Notes: a model not told the origin generated them from the sequence alone. Shown: positions 25,769 through 33,889, numbered from the stretch's first letter. The stretch is DNA of 64,000 bases from Isoptericola dokdonensis DS-3 (GCF_001636295.1 NZ_CP014209.1:620001-684000), one strand, 5' to 3'. A program made the numbers and translations.

Positions 25769-26506
25769 ATGCGTCCTGCCCGTGCCGCCGTCGCCGCCGT
25801 GATCGTCGCGCTCGGGTCGTCCGGGTGCGCCGCGCCCGCCGAGCCCACCTGGGCCGAGGAGCTGGCGGCCCGGTCCAGGTCGACGGCGGGCGCCTTCAGT
25901 CCGATGGCGGCCTCCGTCAGTGACGCGATGCCGCGGGTCGTGCACCCCGGTGCGCGCCCGGGCGAGGAGACGTCGTCCGTCAGTGAGGTGCTGGTGGTCG
26001 GTGACTTCGTCGACCGGGAGCCCGCGGGGGCGACGGCGCACCCGCACGATCCCGACGCCTTCGACGTCTACTCCGGAGGTGCCGTGCTCCGGCTGCGCGT
26101 CGACGAGGTCGTCGACGCAGACCCGGCGGGGCCCCGTCCGGGCGAGCACGTGCGCGTCCTGCTCCCGGCGGTCGGCGGCAACGGCCTCACGGATCAGGAC
26201 GTCGCCGCTCGGCTGGTGGACCTCGACCGGGTGGTGGTGTTCCTCGCGCCGGCGCGCCTGACCGAGCGGGACGGGTACGCCATCGCCCTCGACGGCATGC
26301 TCCTGGGGGAGGTGGACCCGTCGGGGGGCGTGACCTGGCCAGTGCTCGAGGCCGTGGGGGAGCAGTACCGGGAGCGGGTGACGGCAGAGCCGGGAGGGCT
26401 CGACCTCGGCGACGGGTGGGGGCCCGCTTCCGTCAGCGTCGACGTCAGCTCGCTGACGGAGCTGCGGTCTCTGGCCGGCCCTCGAGCAGCTGCTCCAGCC
26501 GGGTGA
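25769..26506 (+). CDS. Putative secreted lipoprotein of unknown function
   Basis: A 245-aa protein. The N-terminus MRPARAAVAAVIVALGSSGC reads as a signal peptide with a weak lipobox ending at Cys20. The rest has no family I recognise: SVSEVLVVGDFVDREPAG, VLRLRVDEVVDADPAG and GEHVRVLLPAVGGNG suggest a small beta-rich domain resembling secreted proteins of this class in Micrococcales. ATG 25769 has TTCGAT six bases upstream, a weak leaderless -10. It is divergent from the recombinase gene and stands at the edge of the gene-free dif region. Confidence 0.6.
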   Translation: MRPARAAVAAVIVALGSSGCAAPAEPTWAEELAARSRSTAGAFSPMAASVSDAMPRVVHPGARPGEETSSVSEVLVVGDFVDREPAGATAHPHDPDAFDVYSGGAVLRLRVDEVVDADPAGPRPGEHVRVLLPAVGGNGLTDQDVAARLVDLDRVVVFLAPARLTERDGYAIALDGMLLGEVDPSGGVTWPVLEAVGEQYRERVTAEPGGLDLGDGWGPASVSVDVSSLTELRSLAGPRAAAPAG

Positions 26507-27045
26507 GCGGTCCCTGCCGTACTGGTCGACACACGGCCCGAAACGACTGTGTTGCGCTATACACAATGGTTTGAGCGTTGTGTCCTTTTCAGCGTACGCC
26601 TGCAGTTGCGGTGTGCGCCAGGGCAACGCTGCTGTCGGTGCTGCCGCCGCGAGCGCGGGAATCGTCGACAGGACAGGTCCGGCGGCGCGGTCAGGACTCC
26701 GGGGCGGCTCGACCCGCGGGAGGGGAGTGTGGCGCGGCGCGCCGGGTGGCTCGCCGTGCGCCGCCCCGGAGTCCGTGGGCATGACGTCGAGACCCGGCTC
26801 GGGCCGAACGTGGGACGGGACGAAAGCGCGCGCAGCGACGGCTCGTGCCTGAGGCGCGTCTCGGGCGCGATCCGTCGCACGAGTCGGCCGACGGCGACTG
26901 CTGCCGGCTCGCCTCGCCGGCTCCGAGCCGGCCGCCGCCGATACCGGGCGCAGGGTCGCAGTCGTCGCGTCTGCGAACGAGGTGGTCTGTGGCGAGCTTC
27001 CGCGCCGGCTCGGTGGGGAGTGGTCGGCGGCCCCGTTCGTCCTCA

Positions 27046-27073
27046 AAGTGACATAATGCGCATTATCGGTGTG
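27046..27073 (-). other. dif: Candidate chromosome dimer resolution site (dif)
   Basis: Read on the minus strand the 28 bases are an 11-bp arm CACACCGATAA, a 6-bp centre TGCGCA and an 11-bp arm TTATGTCACTT. The actinobacterial dif consensus as I remember it has arms TTSRCCGATAA and TTATGTCAAGT around TVNACA, so 23 of 28 positions agree, including all inner arm bases. The middle 14 bases (ATAATGCGCATTAT) form a perfect palindrome. XerC and XerD would act here, with FtsK, to resolve chromosome dimers. Confidence 0.75.
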
Positions 27074-27180
27074 CGGCCGTTCCTGTAGACAGGGGCCGGA
27101 ATCTCCGTCCGGACGTCGATCCGTTGATCCGTCGATCGGTTCGCCGACGCATCGCCGTAGGCACCGACTTGCCGCCTGTC

Positions 27181-27225
27181 GCGCTGACTCGCGCCGACCT
27201 GCGCTGACTCGCCGAGCTGCGAGTC
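27181..27225. repeat. Tandem 12-bp repeat and hairpin
   Basis: GCGCTGACTCGC occurs at 27181-27192 and again at 27201-27212 (period 20). The second copy forms a hairpin: GACTCGC (27206-27212) pairs with GCGAGTC (27219-27225) across a 6-base loop. Function unknown. Confidence 0.5.
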
Positions 27226-27337
27226 GGGACTCCGCAGGCGACCGACATTCGGCCGAGTCGATGCGCCCAGCCCGTCGTCGGCCTGTGGTGACCCAGCAGC
27301 CGAAACGTCTCGGCTCGCGGTCGGCAGCGCCCCATTC

Positions 27338-27397
27338 GCAACAAAGGGTTGCACTCCCCTGCGACCGGGTCTACCGTGTTGTGCAACCTGTTGTTGC
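27338..27397 (+). promoter_or_regulatory. Promoter and inverted-repeat operator of the SRPBCC-arsR operon
   Basis: A -35 TTGCAC (27349-27354), a 17-base spacer and a -10 TACCGT (27372-27377). The 17-bp arms GCAACAAAGGGTTGCAC (27338-27354) and GTGCAACCTGTTGTTGC (27381-27397) are inverted copies at 15 of 17 positions. One covers the -35 and the other the transcription start. The ArsR protein encoded in the operon is the obvious candidate ligand. Confidence 0.7.
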
Positions 27398-27412
27398 GTG
27401 AAGGGTGGAGCC

Positions 27413-27874
27413 ATGGAGATGGGAACGATCGAACGACAGCTCTACGTCGAGGCGGCGCCCGAGGTGGTGTTCGCCGTCGTCAGCGAGCCGGAGCACGTCA
27501 AGCGCTGGTGGCCCGACGAGGCGGACTACCCGCTCGAGCCGGGCGGCCCGGGCCGGATCGGGTTCGCCGAGGACGGCGGGGCGACGCACTGGGAGACCTT
27601 CACCGTCGTGGAGGTCGATCCCCCGCACCGCTTCACCTTCCGCTGGTCGTACCCGCAGGGCGTACCGGCCCGGCGCGGCAACTCGTTCCTCGTGGAGTTC
27701 GTGCTCGCGCCGGAGGGCAAGGGCACACGGCTGACGATGACCGAGACCGGCTTCCGGGAGCAGGGCTGGACCGAGGCACAGGTCGTCGCGGCGTACGAGG
27801 ACCACGTGGCCGGCTGGGACCACTTCCTGCCGCTCCTCCCCCGCTACGCCGAGTCGCTGGAGGTGCCCGCATGA
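27413..27874 (+). CDS. SRPBCC (AHSA1-like) domain protein
   Basis: A 153-aa START/AHSA1-type ligand-binding-fold protein: IERQLYVEAAPEVVFAVVSE, HVKRWWPDEADYPLEPGG, then FTVVEVDPPHRFTFRWSYP and a C-terminal helix ending HFLPLLPRYAESL. Proteins of this family are often encoded with ArsR-type regulators; ligand unknown. ATG 27413 (MEMGTIERQ) follows GGTGGAG. The stop overlaps the arsR ATG. Confidence 0.82.
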   Translation: MEMGTIERQLYVEAAPEVVFAVVSEPEHVKRWWPDEADYPLEPGGPGRIGFAEDGGATHWETFTVVEVDPPHRFTFRWSYPQGVPARRGNSFLVEFVLAPEGKGTRLTMTETGFREQGWTEAQVVAAYEDHVAGWDHFLPLLPRYAESLEVPA

Positions 27875-28290
27875 CGACGCCGGTCGACGACGTGCTGTGG
27901 TCGGCGGTGGGCGACCCGACCAGGCGCCGGATGCTGGACGTGCTGGTGGGTCAGGGCGCGAGCACGGCGACGAGCCTGGCGGGCGTGCTGCCGGTGACGC
28001 GGCAGGCGGTCGCCAAGCACCTGCTGGTGCTGGAGCGAGCCGGCCTGGTGCACGCGGTCACGGTGGGTCGGCAGAAGCAGTTCCGAGTCGACGAGGCGCA
28101 GCTGCGCCGGGCCGTGGCGCAGCTCGCGGACGTCGGGGCGGCGTGGGACGCGCGCCTGGCACGCGTCAAGCAGCTCGCCGAGACGATCCAGTTGGCGGCG
28201 ACGAAGGACGTGCCGGACGGGAACGGGGGGCACCGCTCCCCCGCACGGCTGCCCGGGAACGACAGCACGGACGAACCGGAGGAGGGCTGA
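27871..28290 (+). CDS. ArsR-family transcriptional repressor
   Basis: A 139-aa winged helix-turn-helix protein: VLWSAVGDPTRRRMLDVLVG, ATSLAGVLPVTRQAVAKHLL (recognition helix) and VLERAGLVHAVTVGRQKQFR (wing). No CxC metal site is present, so it belongs to the non-metal ArsR group that is usually coupled to SRPBCC genes. ATGA overlap with the upstream gene and a 3-base gap to the next gene make a tight operon. It probably binds the inverted repeat at the operon promoter. Confidence 0.85.
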   Translation: MTTPVDDVLWSAVGDPTRRRMLDVLVGQGASTATSLAGVLPVTRQAVAKHLLVLERAGLVHAVTVGRQKQFRVDEAQLRRAVAQLADVGAAWDARLARVKQLAETIQLAATKDVPDGNGGHRSPARLPGNDSTDEPEEG

Positions 28291-28293
28291 GCG

Positions 28294-28740
28294 ATGGTCG
28301 ACATCCTGCACCGCATCGGGGTGAAGGGGTCCGCGAGCGCCGAGGTGTTCGCGGCGTTGACGACGACGGAGGGTCTGGCGGGCTGGTGGACGCGGGACGT
28401 GTCGGGTGGCTCGGGCGTCGGGGAGGTGGTGGCGTTCCGGTTCCCGCCGGTGGGTGGTTTCGACATGCGGGTGCTGGAGTCGGAGCCGGGTCGGCGGGTC
28501 GTGTGGGAGGTGGTGGACGGTCCGCCGGAGTGGGTGGGCACGCGGGTGTCGTGGGACGTGCGGGAGTCGGACGGGTGGACGGTGGTGCTGTTCGCGCACT
28601 CGGGGTGGGCGGAGCCGGTGGAGTTCATGCATCACTGCTCGACGAAGTGGGCGACGTTCCTCATGAGCCTGAAGGGGTTCGTGGAGTCGGGTACGGGGGC
28701 TCCGGCTCCGGGGGACGTGGTGGTGAGCGACTGGCACTGA
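28294..28740 (+). CDS. SRPBCC domain protein, second copy
   Basis: A 148-aa SRPBCC protein: VDILHRIGVKGSASAEVFAA, GLAGWWTRDVSG, AFRFPPVGGFDMRVLESEPG, VSWDVRESDGWTVVLFAHSG. It differs clearly from the first copy in the operon. This makes a regulator flanked by two different lipid- or ligand-fold proteins. A 14-bp hairpin ends the operon. Confidence 0.8.
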   Translation: MVDILHRIGVKGSASAEVFAALTTTEGLAGWWTRDVSGGSGVGEVVAFRFPPVGGFDMRVLESEPGRRVVWEVVDGPPEWVGTRVSWDVRESDGWTVVLFAHSGWAEPVEFMHHCSTKWATFLMSLKGFVESGTGAPAPGDVVVSDWH

Positions 28741-28755
28741 GGTGGTGGGGCGACG

Positions 28756-28788
28756 ACGGGCCCGGCACCGTGAGGGTGCCGGGCCCGT
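28756..28788. terminator. Bidirectional terminator
   Basis: Perfect arms ACGGGCCCGGCACC (28756-28769) and GGTGCCGGGCCCGT (28775-28788) with a 5-base loop, between the convergent SRPBCC and uvrA-like genes. Confidence 0.8.
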
Positions 28789-28809
28789 GGCGTGCATGGG
28801 CGGGGTCGG

Positions 28810-31194
28810 TCAGGCGCCGACGTACTCGGCGAGGTGCTGTCCGGTGAGGGTGGTGCGGTCGGCGACGAGCTGGGCGGGGGTGCCTTCGAAGACGACGGTG
28901 CCGCCGTCGTGGCCGGCGCCGGGTCCGATGTCGAGGAGATGGTCGGCGTGGGCCATGACGGCCTGGTGGTGCTCGATGACGATGACGGTCTTGCCGTCGT
29001 CGACGAGGCGGTCGAGGAGGGCGAGGAGGTTCTCGACGTCGGCGAGGTGGAGGCCGGTGGTGGGTTCGTCGAGGAGGAAGACGCCGCCGCGGTCGCCCAT
29101 GTGCATGGCGAGCTTGAGGCGTTGGCGTTCGCCGCCGGAGAGGGTGTTGAGGGGCTGGCCGAGGCGGATGTAGCCGAGGCCGACGTCGCGGAGGTGCCCG
29201 AGGATGGTGCGGACGCTGGTGATCTTGGCCTCGCCGGTGGAGAAGTAGTCGTGGGCCTGCGCGACGGACAGGTCGAGGACCTCGGCGATGTTCTTGCCGG
29301 CGAGGGTGTAGTCGAGGACGGCGGCCTGGAACCGCTTGCCGCCGCAGTCCTCGCAGGGGGTCTCGACGGTCTCCATGAAGCCGAGCTCGGTGTAGATGCG
29401 GCCGTTGCCCTTGCAGGTGGGGCAGGCGCCCTCGGAGTTGGCGCTGAAGAGGGCGGGCTTGACGCCGTTGGCCTTGGCGAAGGCCTTGCGGACGGGTTCG
29501 AGCAGGCCGGTGTAGGTGGCGGGGTTGGAGCGGCGGGAGCCCTTGATGGCGCTCTGGTCGACGACGACGACGTCGTCGCGGTGGGCGAGGTTGCCGTGGA
29601 CGAGTGAGCTCTTGCCGGAGCCGGCGACGCCGGTGACGACGGTGAGGATGCCGGTGGGGATGTCGACGTCGACGTTCTTGAGGTTGTTCTGGGTGGCGCC
29701 GCGGATCTGGAGGGTGCCGGTGGGTTCGCGGACGGTGTCCTTGACGCCGACGCGCAGGTCGAGGTGCTTGCCGGTGAGGGTGCCGCTGGCGCGCAGTCCG
29801 GCGACGTCGCCCTCGTAGCAGATGGTGCCGCCGTCGGTGCCGGCGCCGGGGCCGAGGTCGACGACGTGGTCGGCGATGGCGATGGCTTCGGGCTTGTGCT
29901 CGACGACGAGGACGGTGTTGCCCTTGTCGCGCAGGTCGACGAGGAGGTTGTTCATGCGGGCGATGTCGTGGGGGTGCAGGCCGATGGTGGGCTCGTCGAA
30001 GACGTAGGTGACGTCGGTGAGGGCGGAGCCGAGGTGGCGGATCATCTTGACGCGTTGTGCCTCTCCCCCGGACAGGGTGCCGGAGGGCCGGTCGAGGGAC
30101 AGGTAGCCGAGGCCGATCTCGGTGAAGGAGTCGAACAGGTGCAGCAGGTTGGTGACGAGGGGTGCGACGGCGGGGTCGTCGATGCTGCGGGCCCAGTCGG
30201 CGGCGTCGGTGATCTGGAGGCGGCAGACCTCGGCGATGTTCTTGCCGGCGATCTTGGCGGAGCGGGCGGAGTCGTTGAGGCGGGTGCCGTCGCAGGCGGG
30301 GCAGGGGGCGAAGACGGCGGCGGCCTCGACGAAGCGGCGCACGTGGGGCTGGAGGGACTCGGGGTCCTTGGAGAACACGGACTCGCGCAGCTTCGGGATG
30401 AGGCCCTGGTAGGTCATGTTCATGCCGAGGGCCTTGACCTTGCCCTTCTCGCGGTAGAGCAGGTCGTGGCGTTCGGTGTCGGTGTAGTCCTGGACGGGCT
30501 TGTCGCCGTCGACGAACCCGGACTCGGAGTAGGCCTTGACCATCCAGCCGTCGGCCTTGTAGCCGGGCACGAGGATGGCGCCGTCGTTGAGGGAGAGGGT
30601 CTCGTCGACGATGACGGACAGGTCGAGGTCGGAGACGGTGCCGCGGCCCTCGCACTCGGGGCACATGCCGCCGAGGTAGACCTGTTCGCGCACGACCTTC
30701 TTCTCGGTGCCTCCCCCGGCCTTCTCGGTGCTCATGACGCCGGAGGCCTTGGCGGTGGGGACGTTGAAGGAGAAGGCGGGGGGCGGGCCGACGTAGGGGT
30801 CGCCGATGCGGCTGTACAGGTGGCGCAGCATCGCGTTGGCGTCGGTGACGGTGCCGACGGTGGAGCGGACGTTGGCGCCGAGGCGTTCCTGGTCGACGAG
30901 GATGGCGGTGGTGATGCCGGACAGGGAGTCGACGTCGGGGCGGGGCAGGGACGGCATGAAGCCCTGCAGGAACGTGGGGTAGGTCTCGTCGATGAGGCGG
31001 CGGGACTCGGCGGCGATGGTGGCGAACACCAGCGAGCTCTTGCCGGACCCGGACACGCCGGTGAAGACGGTCAGGCGGCGCTTGGGCAGGTCGACGGTGA
31101 CGTCGCGCAGGTTGTTCTCGCGGGCGCCGGCGACGCGGATGGTGTCGTGGGTGTCGGCGACGTGCGGGTCGCGCTGGTCGGCGGGTGCGGCCAT
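28810..31194 (-). CDS. UvrA-like ABC ATPase, short stand-alone paralogue
   Basis: A 794-aa UvrA homologue, against about 950 in true UvrA. Two ATPase modules are visible: GVSGSGKSSLVFATI with LSGGEAQRVKM and VFDEPTIGLHPHD, then GVAGSGKSSLVHG with LSGGERQRLKLAMHMG and LLDEPTTGLHLAD. Zinc cysteine pairs CPECEGRG, CPACDGTR, CPTCKGNG and CEDCGGKR are kept. The N-terminal region that binds UvrB looks shortened or missing. Such paralogues (DrrC and relatives) occur with antibiotic resistance or act on damaged DNA without UvrB. AAGGAG lies nine bases before ATG 31194. Confidence 0.87.
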   Translation of the reverse strand: MAAPADQRDPHVADTHDTIRVAGARENNLRDVTVDLPKRRLTVFTGVSGSGKSSLVFATIAAESRRLIDETYPTFLQGFMPSLPRPDVDSLSGITTAILVDQERLGANVRSTVGTVTDANAMLRHLYSRIGDPYVGPPPAFSFNVPTAKASGVMSTEKAGGGTEKKVVREQVYLGGMCPECEGRGTVSDLDLSVIVDETLSLNDGAILVPGYKADGWMVKAYSESGFVDGDKPVQDYTDTERHDLLYREKGKVKALGMNMTYQGLIPKLRESVFSKDPESLQPHVRRFVEAAAVFAPCPACDGTRLNDSARSAKIAGKNIAEVCRLQITDAADWARSIDDPAVAPLVTNLLHLFDSFTEIGLGYLSLDRPSGTLSGGEAQRVKMIRHLGSALTDVTYVFDEPTIGLHPHDIARMNNLLVDLRDKGNTVLVVEHKPEAIAIADHVVDLGPGAGTDGGTICYEGDVAGLRASGTLTGKHLDLRVGVKDTVREPTGTLQIRGATQNNLKNVDVDIPTGILTVVTGVAGSGKSSLVHGNLAHRDDVVVVDQSAIKGSRRSNPATYTGLLEPVRKAFAKANGVKPALFSANSEGACPTCKGNGRIYTELGFMETVETPCEDCGGKRFQAAVLDYTLAGKNIAEVLDLSVAQAHDYFSTGEAKITSVRTILGHLRDVGLGYIRLGQPLNTLSGGERQRLKLAMHMGDRGGVFLLDEPTTGLHLADVENLLALLDRLVDDGKTVIVIEHHQAVMAHADHLLDIGPGAGHDGGTVVFEGTPAQLVADRTTLTGQHLAEYVGA

Positions 31195-31254
31195 GGGTGG
31201 GGGCTCCTTCGTCGGAGGGGTCGTCGACCGGTCGGGTCCAGGCTAGTCGCGGTG

Positions 31255-31665
31255 TCAGGCCACCTGGTCGATGCGGACCATGTTGCCGGCGGGGTCGCGG
31301 AACGCGCAGTCGCGCACGCCCCACGGCTGGTCGGTGGGCTCGGACACGACCTCGGCGTCGGCGGCCTGCAGGCGGGCGAAGGCGCCGTCGAGGTCCTTCG
31401 TGGCGAGGATGATCGACTGGTAGACGCCCTTGGCCATGAGCTCGACGACGGTGCGGCGCTCGTCGTCGGTGACGCCGGGGTCGGCGACGGGCGGGGTCAG
31501 GACGAGGCGGACGTCGGGCTGGGTGGGTGCGACGAAAGTGAGCCAGCGCATGGCGCCCTGGCCGACGTCCTGGGTGAGCTCGAAGCCCAGCAGGTCGCGG
31601 TAGAAGCGCAGGGACGCCTCGGGGTCGGTGTGCGGCAGGAACGTGGTGTGCAGGGTGATGTCCAT
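31255..31665 (-). CDS. VOC (glyoxalase/bleomycin-resistance) family protein
   Basis: A 136-aa VOC-fold protein: LHTTFLPHTDPEASLRFYRD, LLGFELTQDVGQGAMRWLTF, and a C-terminal half ending RDPAGNMVRIDQVA. These proteins bind metals or sequester toxic ligands; the substrate is unknown. ATG 31665 was chosen because TAGCGT lies exactly seven bases upstream; a GTG at 31674 would fall inside that promoter. It follows an AraC-type gene, a common regulator-VOC pairing. Confidence 0.8.
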   Translation of the reverse strand: MDITLHTTFLPHTDPEASLRFYRDLLGFELTQDVGQGAMRWLTFVAPTQPDVRLVLTPPVADPGVTDDERRTVVELMAKGVYQSIILATKDLDGAFARLQAADAEVVSEPTDQPWGVRDCAFRDPAGNMVRIDQVA

Positions 31666-31675
31666 GCCGTCCACG

Positions 31676-32119
<444 letters not shown>

Positions 32120-32166
32120 GGGTCGATGCTGCCATGTCGTGCCGGGGTGGGGCGGGTGCGGGCGTG

Positions 32167-32205
32167 CCGACGGCCGGACCTGCGGGGTGCGGGTCCGGCC
32201 GTCGG
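32167..32205 (-). terminator. Hairpin after the alcohol dehydrogenase gene
   Basis: Perfect 14-bp arms CCGACGGCCGGACC (32167-32180) and GGTCCGGCCGTCGG (32192-32205), 11-base loop, downstream of the minus-strand adh. Confidence 0.7.
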
Positions 32206-32267
32206 TGCGCTCCCGGTGGGCCGAGCGGGTGGGAGCGCGGTGCACGCGGGTGGCGTGCGGGTCGGTG

Positions 32268-33296
32268 TCAGGCCTGCATGTCCATGACGACGCGGCCGTC
32301 GATGGCGCCGTGGAGCATCTCGTCGAAGATGTCGTTGATGTCGGCGAGGGGGCGGACGGTGTAGGTGGGTTCGATGAGCCCGCGGGCGAAGAAGTCGAGG
32401 GCTTCGGTCATGTCCTTGCGGGTGCCGACGATGGAGCCGCGGACGGTGAGCCCGAACAGGACGGTGGAGAAGATGTCGAGGCCGAACTCCTCGGGGGGCA
32501 GGCCGACGAGGGAGACGGTGCCGCCGCGGCGTAGTCCGCCGACGGCCTGGGGGAAGGCCTTGCCGTTGACGGCGGTGACGAGGCCGCCGTGGGCTCCGCC
32601 GCCGGTGACCTCGTGGATGCGGGCGACGACGTCGTCGGTGGTGCGGGCGTTGACGGTGGCCTCGGCGCCGTGCCGGCGGGCGAGGGCGAGCTTGTCGTCG
32701 GAGACGTCGACGGCGACGACGCGCATGCCCATGGCGTGGGCGTACTGGACGGCGATGTGGCCGAGGCCGCCGATGCCTGAGATGAGGACCCACTGGCCGG
32801 GCTTGACCTCGGACTCCTTGAGGCCCTTGTAGACGGTGACGCCGGCGCACAGGATGGGTGCGGCGGCGGCGAGGTCGACGCCGGCGGGCACGATGGGGGC
32901 GTAGGTGGCGTCGACGAGCATGTATTGGCCGAAGGAGCCGTCGACGGAGTAGCCGCCGTTGAGCTGGTTCGGGCAGAGGGTCTCGCGGCCGGTCTCGCAG
33001 TACTCGCACTCGCCGCAGGCGCTCCACAGCCAGGCGTTGCCGACGGTGTCGCCGACGTGCAGGCGGGTGACGTCGTCGGCGACGGCCACGACCTCGCCGA
33101 CGCCTTCGTGGCCGGGGATGAAGGGCGGGGTGGGCTTGACGGGCCAGTCGCCGTGGGCGGCGTGCAGGTCGGTGTGGCAGACGCCGGAGTAGAGCACCTT
33201 GACGAGTGCCTGGCCGGGGCCGGGGGTGGGGAGCTCGGCGTCGGTGACGTCGAGGGGGGCGCGGAACTCGCGGACGACGGCGGCCTTCATGGTCAT
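32268..33296 (-). CDS. adhP: Zinc-dependent alcohol dehydrogenase, AdhP type
   Basis: A 342-aa medium-chain dehydrogenase that oxidises alcohols or reduces aldehydes with NAD(H). Catalytic zinc ligands: Cys in LYSGVCHTDLHAA and the His-Glu of PGHEGVGEV, plus a Cys in ILCAGVTVYKG. Structural zinc: CGECEYCETGRETLC. The Rossmann loop is ISGIGGLGHIAVQYAHAMG, with Asp in VVAVDVSDDK favouring NAD. ATG 33296 has GGAGGT upstream. A palindrome typical of GntR/FadR repressors covers its promoter. Confidence 0.93.
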   Translation of the reverse strand: MTMKAAVVREFRAPLDVTDAELPTPGPGQALVKVLYSGVCHTDLHAAHGDWPVKPTPPFIPGHEGVGEVVAVADDVTRLHVGDTVGNAWLWSACGECEYCETGRETLCPNQLNGGYSVDGSFGQYMLVDATYAPIVPAGVDLAAAAPILCAGVTVYKGLKESEVKPGQWVLISGIGGLGHIAVQYAHAMGMRVVAVDVSDDKLALARRHGAEATVNARTTDDVVARIHEVTGGGAHGGLVTAVNGKAFPQAVGGLRRGGTVSLVGLPPEEFGLDIFSTVLFGLTVRGSIVGTRKDMTEALDFFARGLIEPTYTVRPLADINDIFDEMLHGAIDGRVVMDMQA

Positions 33297-33379
33297 GGTG
33301 ACCTCCTGGGTCGGACCTGGCTGTTCTTCGGTGTGGGGTCCGGTCGTCGGGAGGCGGGCCCCGGGTTGTCGATGCCTCC

Positions 33380-33405
33380 ACTCTAGGCCTTGTGGTCAGA
33401 CCACA
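33380..33405 (-). promoter_or_regulatory. adh promoter with GntR-type operator
   Basis: A perfect palindrome TGTGGTC-A-GACCACA (33391-33405) lies just upstream of the minus-strand -10 TAGAGT (33380-33385). TGGTC-N-GACCA is the classical form of FadR/LldR-type GntR operators. Placement over the -35/-10 region suggests repression. No gntR gene is in the window. Confidence 0.65.
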
Positions 33406-33472
33406 CCGTGCCGAGGTGTTGTGATCCTGCTCCCACGTGGTGGTGCTCCCCCGGTTCCGCGGCCCGCGTGTG

Positions 33473-33877
33473 TCAGGCGGACTCGACGAGCACGACCGAG
33501 ACGTCCGCCGTGCTGAGGGTCAGGGTGTCGCCGTCGAGCTCGAGCGTCGGCTCGGCGCCCAGCACGCCCGCGAACCAGTCGTCCTGCGCCATCAGGTCAT
33601 CGGAGCACGCCATCCGGGTCGAGGCGATCTGACCGGTCAGGCGCAGCACCCCGTCGTCCCACGTCGCCGGCGCCGACATGCTGTTGCAGCCCGGCTGCGC
33701 ACCCACCGTGCCGTCGGAGAAGACCAGCACCAGACGGCTGCCCTCGACCAGCTCGTGGCCCGTGCTCGACGCCGCCACGAACGTCCGTCCCTCCAGGTCC
33801 GGCGGCGAGGAGCACGCCGCGAGCGCCAGCGTGGCGGCCAGGAGCAGGGCGAGGGCGGCGAGGAGGCGGCGGGTCAC
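33473..33877 (-). CDS. META/HslJ-domain lipoprotein
   Basis: A 134-aa exported protein. The N-terminus MTRRLLAALALLLAATLALA is followed by AC, forming the lipobox LAAC with lipidated Cys22. The remainder is one META domain: LEGRTFVAASSTGHELVEGS, GAQPGCNSMSAPATWDDGVL, with the family CNS motif and a second Cys in TRMACSDDL. Related HslJ proteins affect novobiocin sensitivity; function unproven. GTG 33877 is set by TAGCCT six bases upstream. Confidence 0.82.
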   Translation of the reverse strand: MTRRLLAALALLLAATLALAACSSPPDLEGRTFVAASSTGHELVEGSRLVLVFSDGTVGAQPGCNSMSAPATWDDGVLRLTGQIASTRMACSDDLMAQDDWFAGVLGAEPTLELDGDTLTLSTADVSVVLVESA

Positions 33878-33883
33878 CCGGTC

Positions 33884-33889
33884 AGGCTA
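33884..33889 (-). promoter_or_regulatory. Leaderless promoter of the META lipoprotein
   Basis: TAGCCT on the minus strand, six bases before GTG 33877. Confidence 0.55.

Larger units (their letters stand above)
26507..27412. other. Gene-free region of about 0.9 kb around the dif-like site
   Basis: No reading frame here shows protein-like composition. The region has a lower G+C patch at 26541-26600 with ACACAA (26561-26566) and TTGTGT (26578-26583) as inverted arms. It also holds the dif-like site (27046-27073), a tandem repeat with a hairpin (27181-27225) and the operator of the next operon (27338-27397). Confidence 0.6.

Noticed and set aside
26549..27088. Possible 179-codon gene on plus in the dif region
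   Set aside because: Composition is Arg/Gly-rich without structure, there is no ribosome site or promoter, and it runs across the dif-like palindrome.
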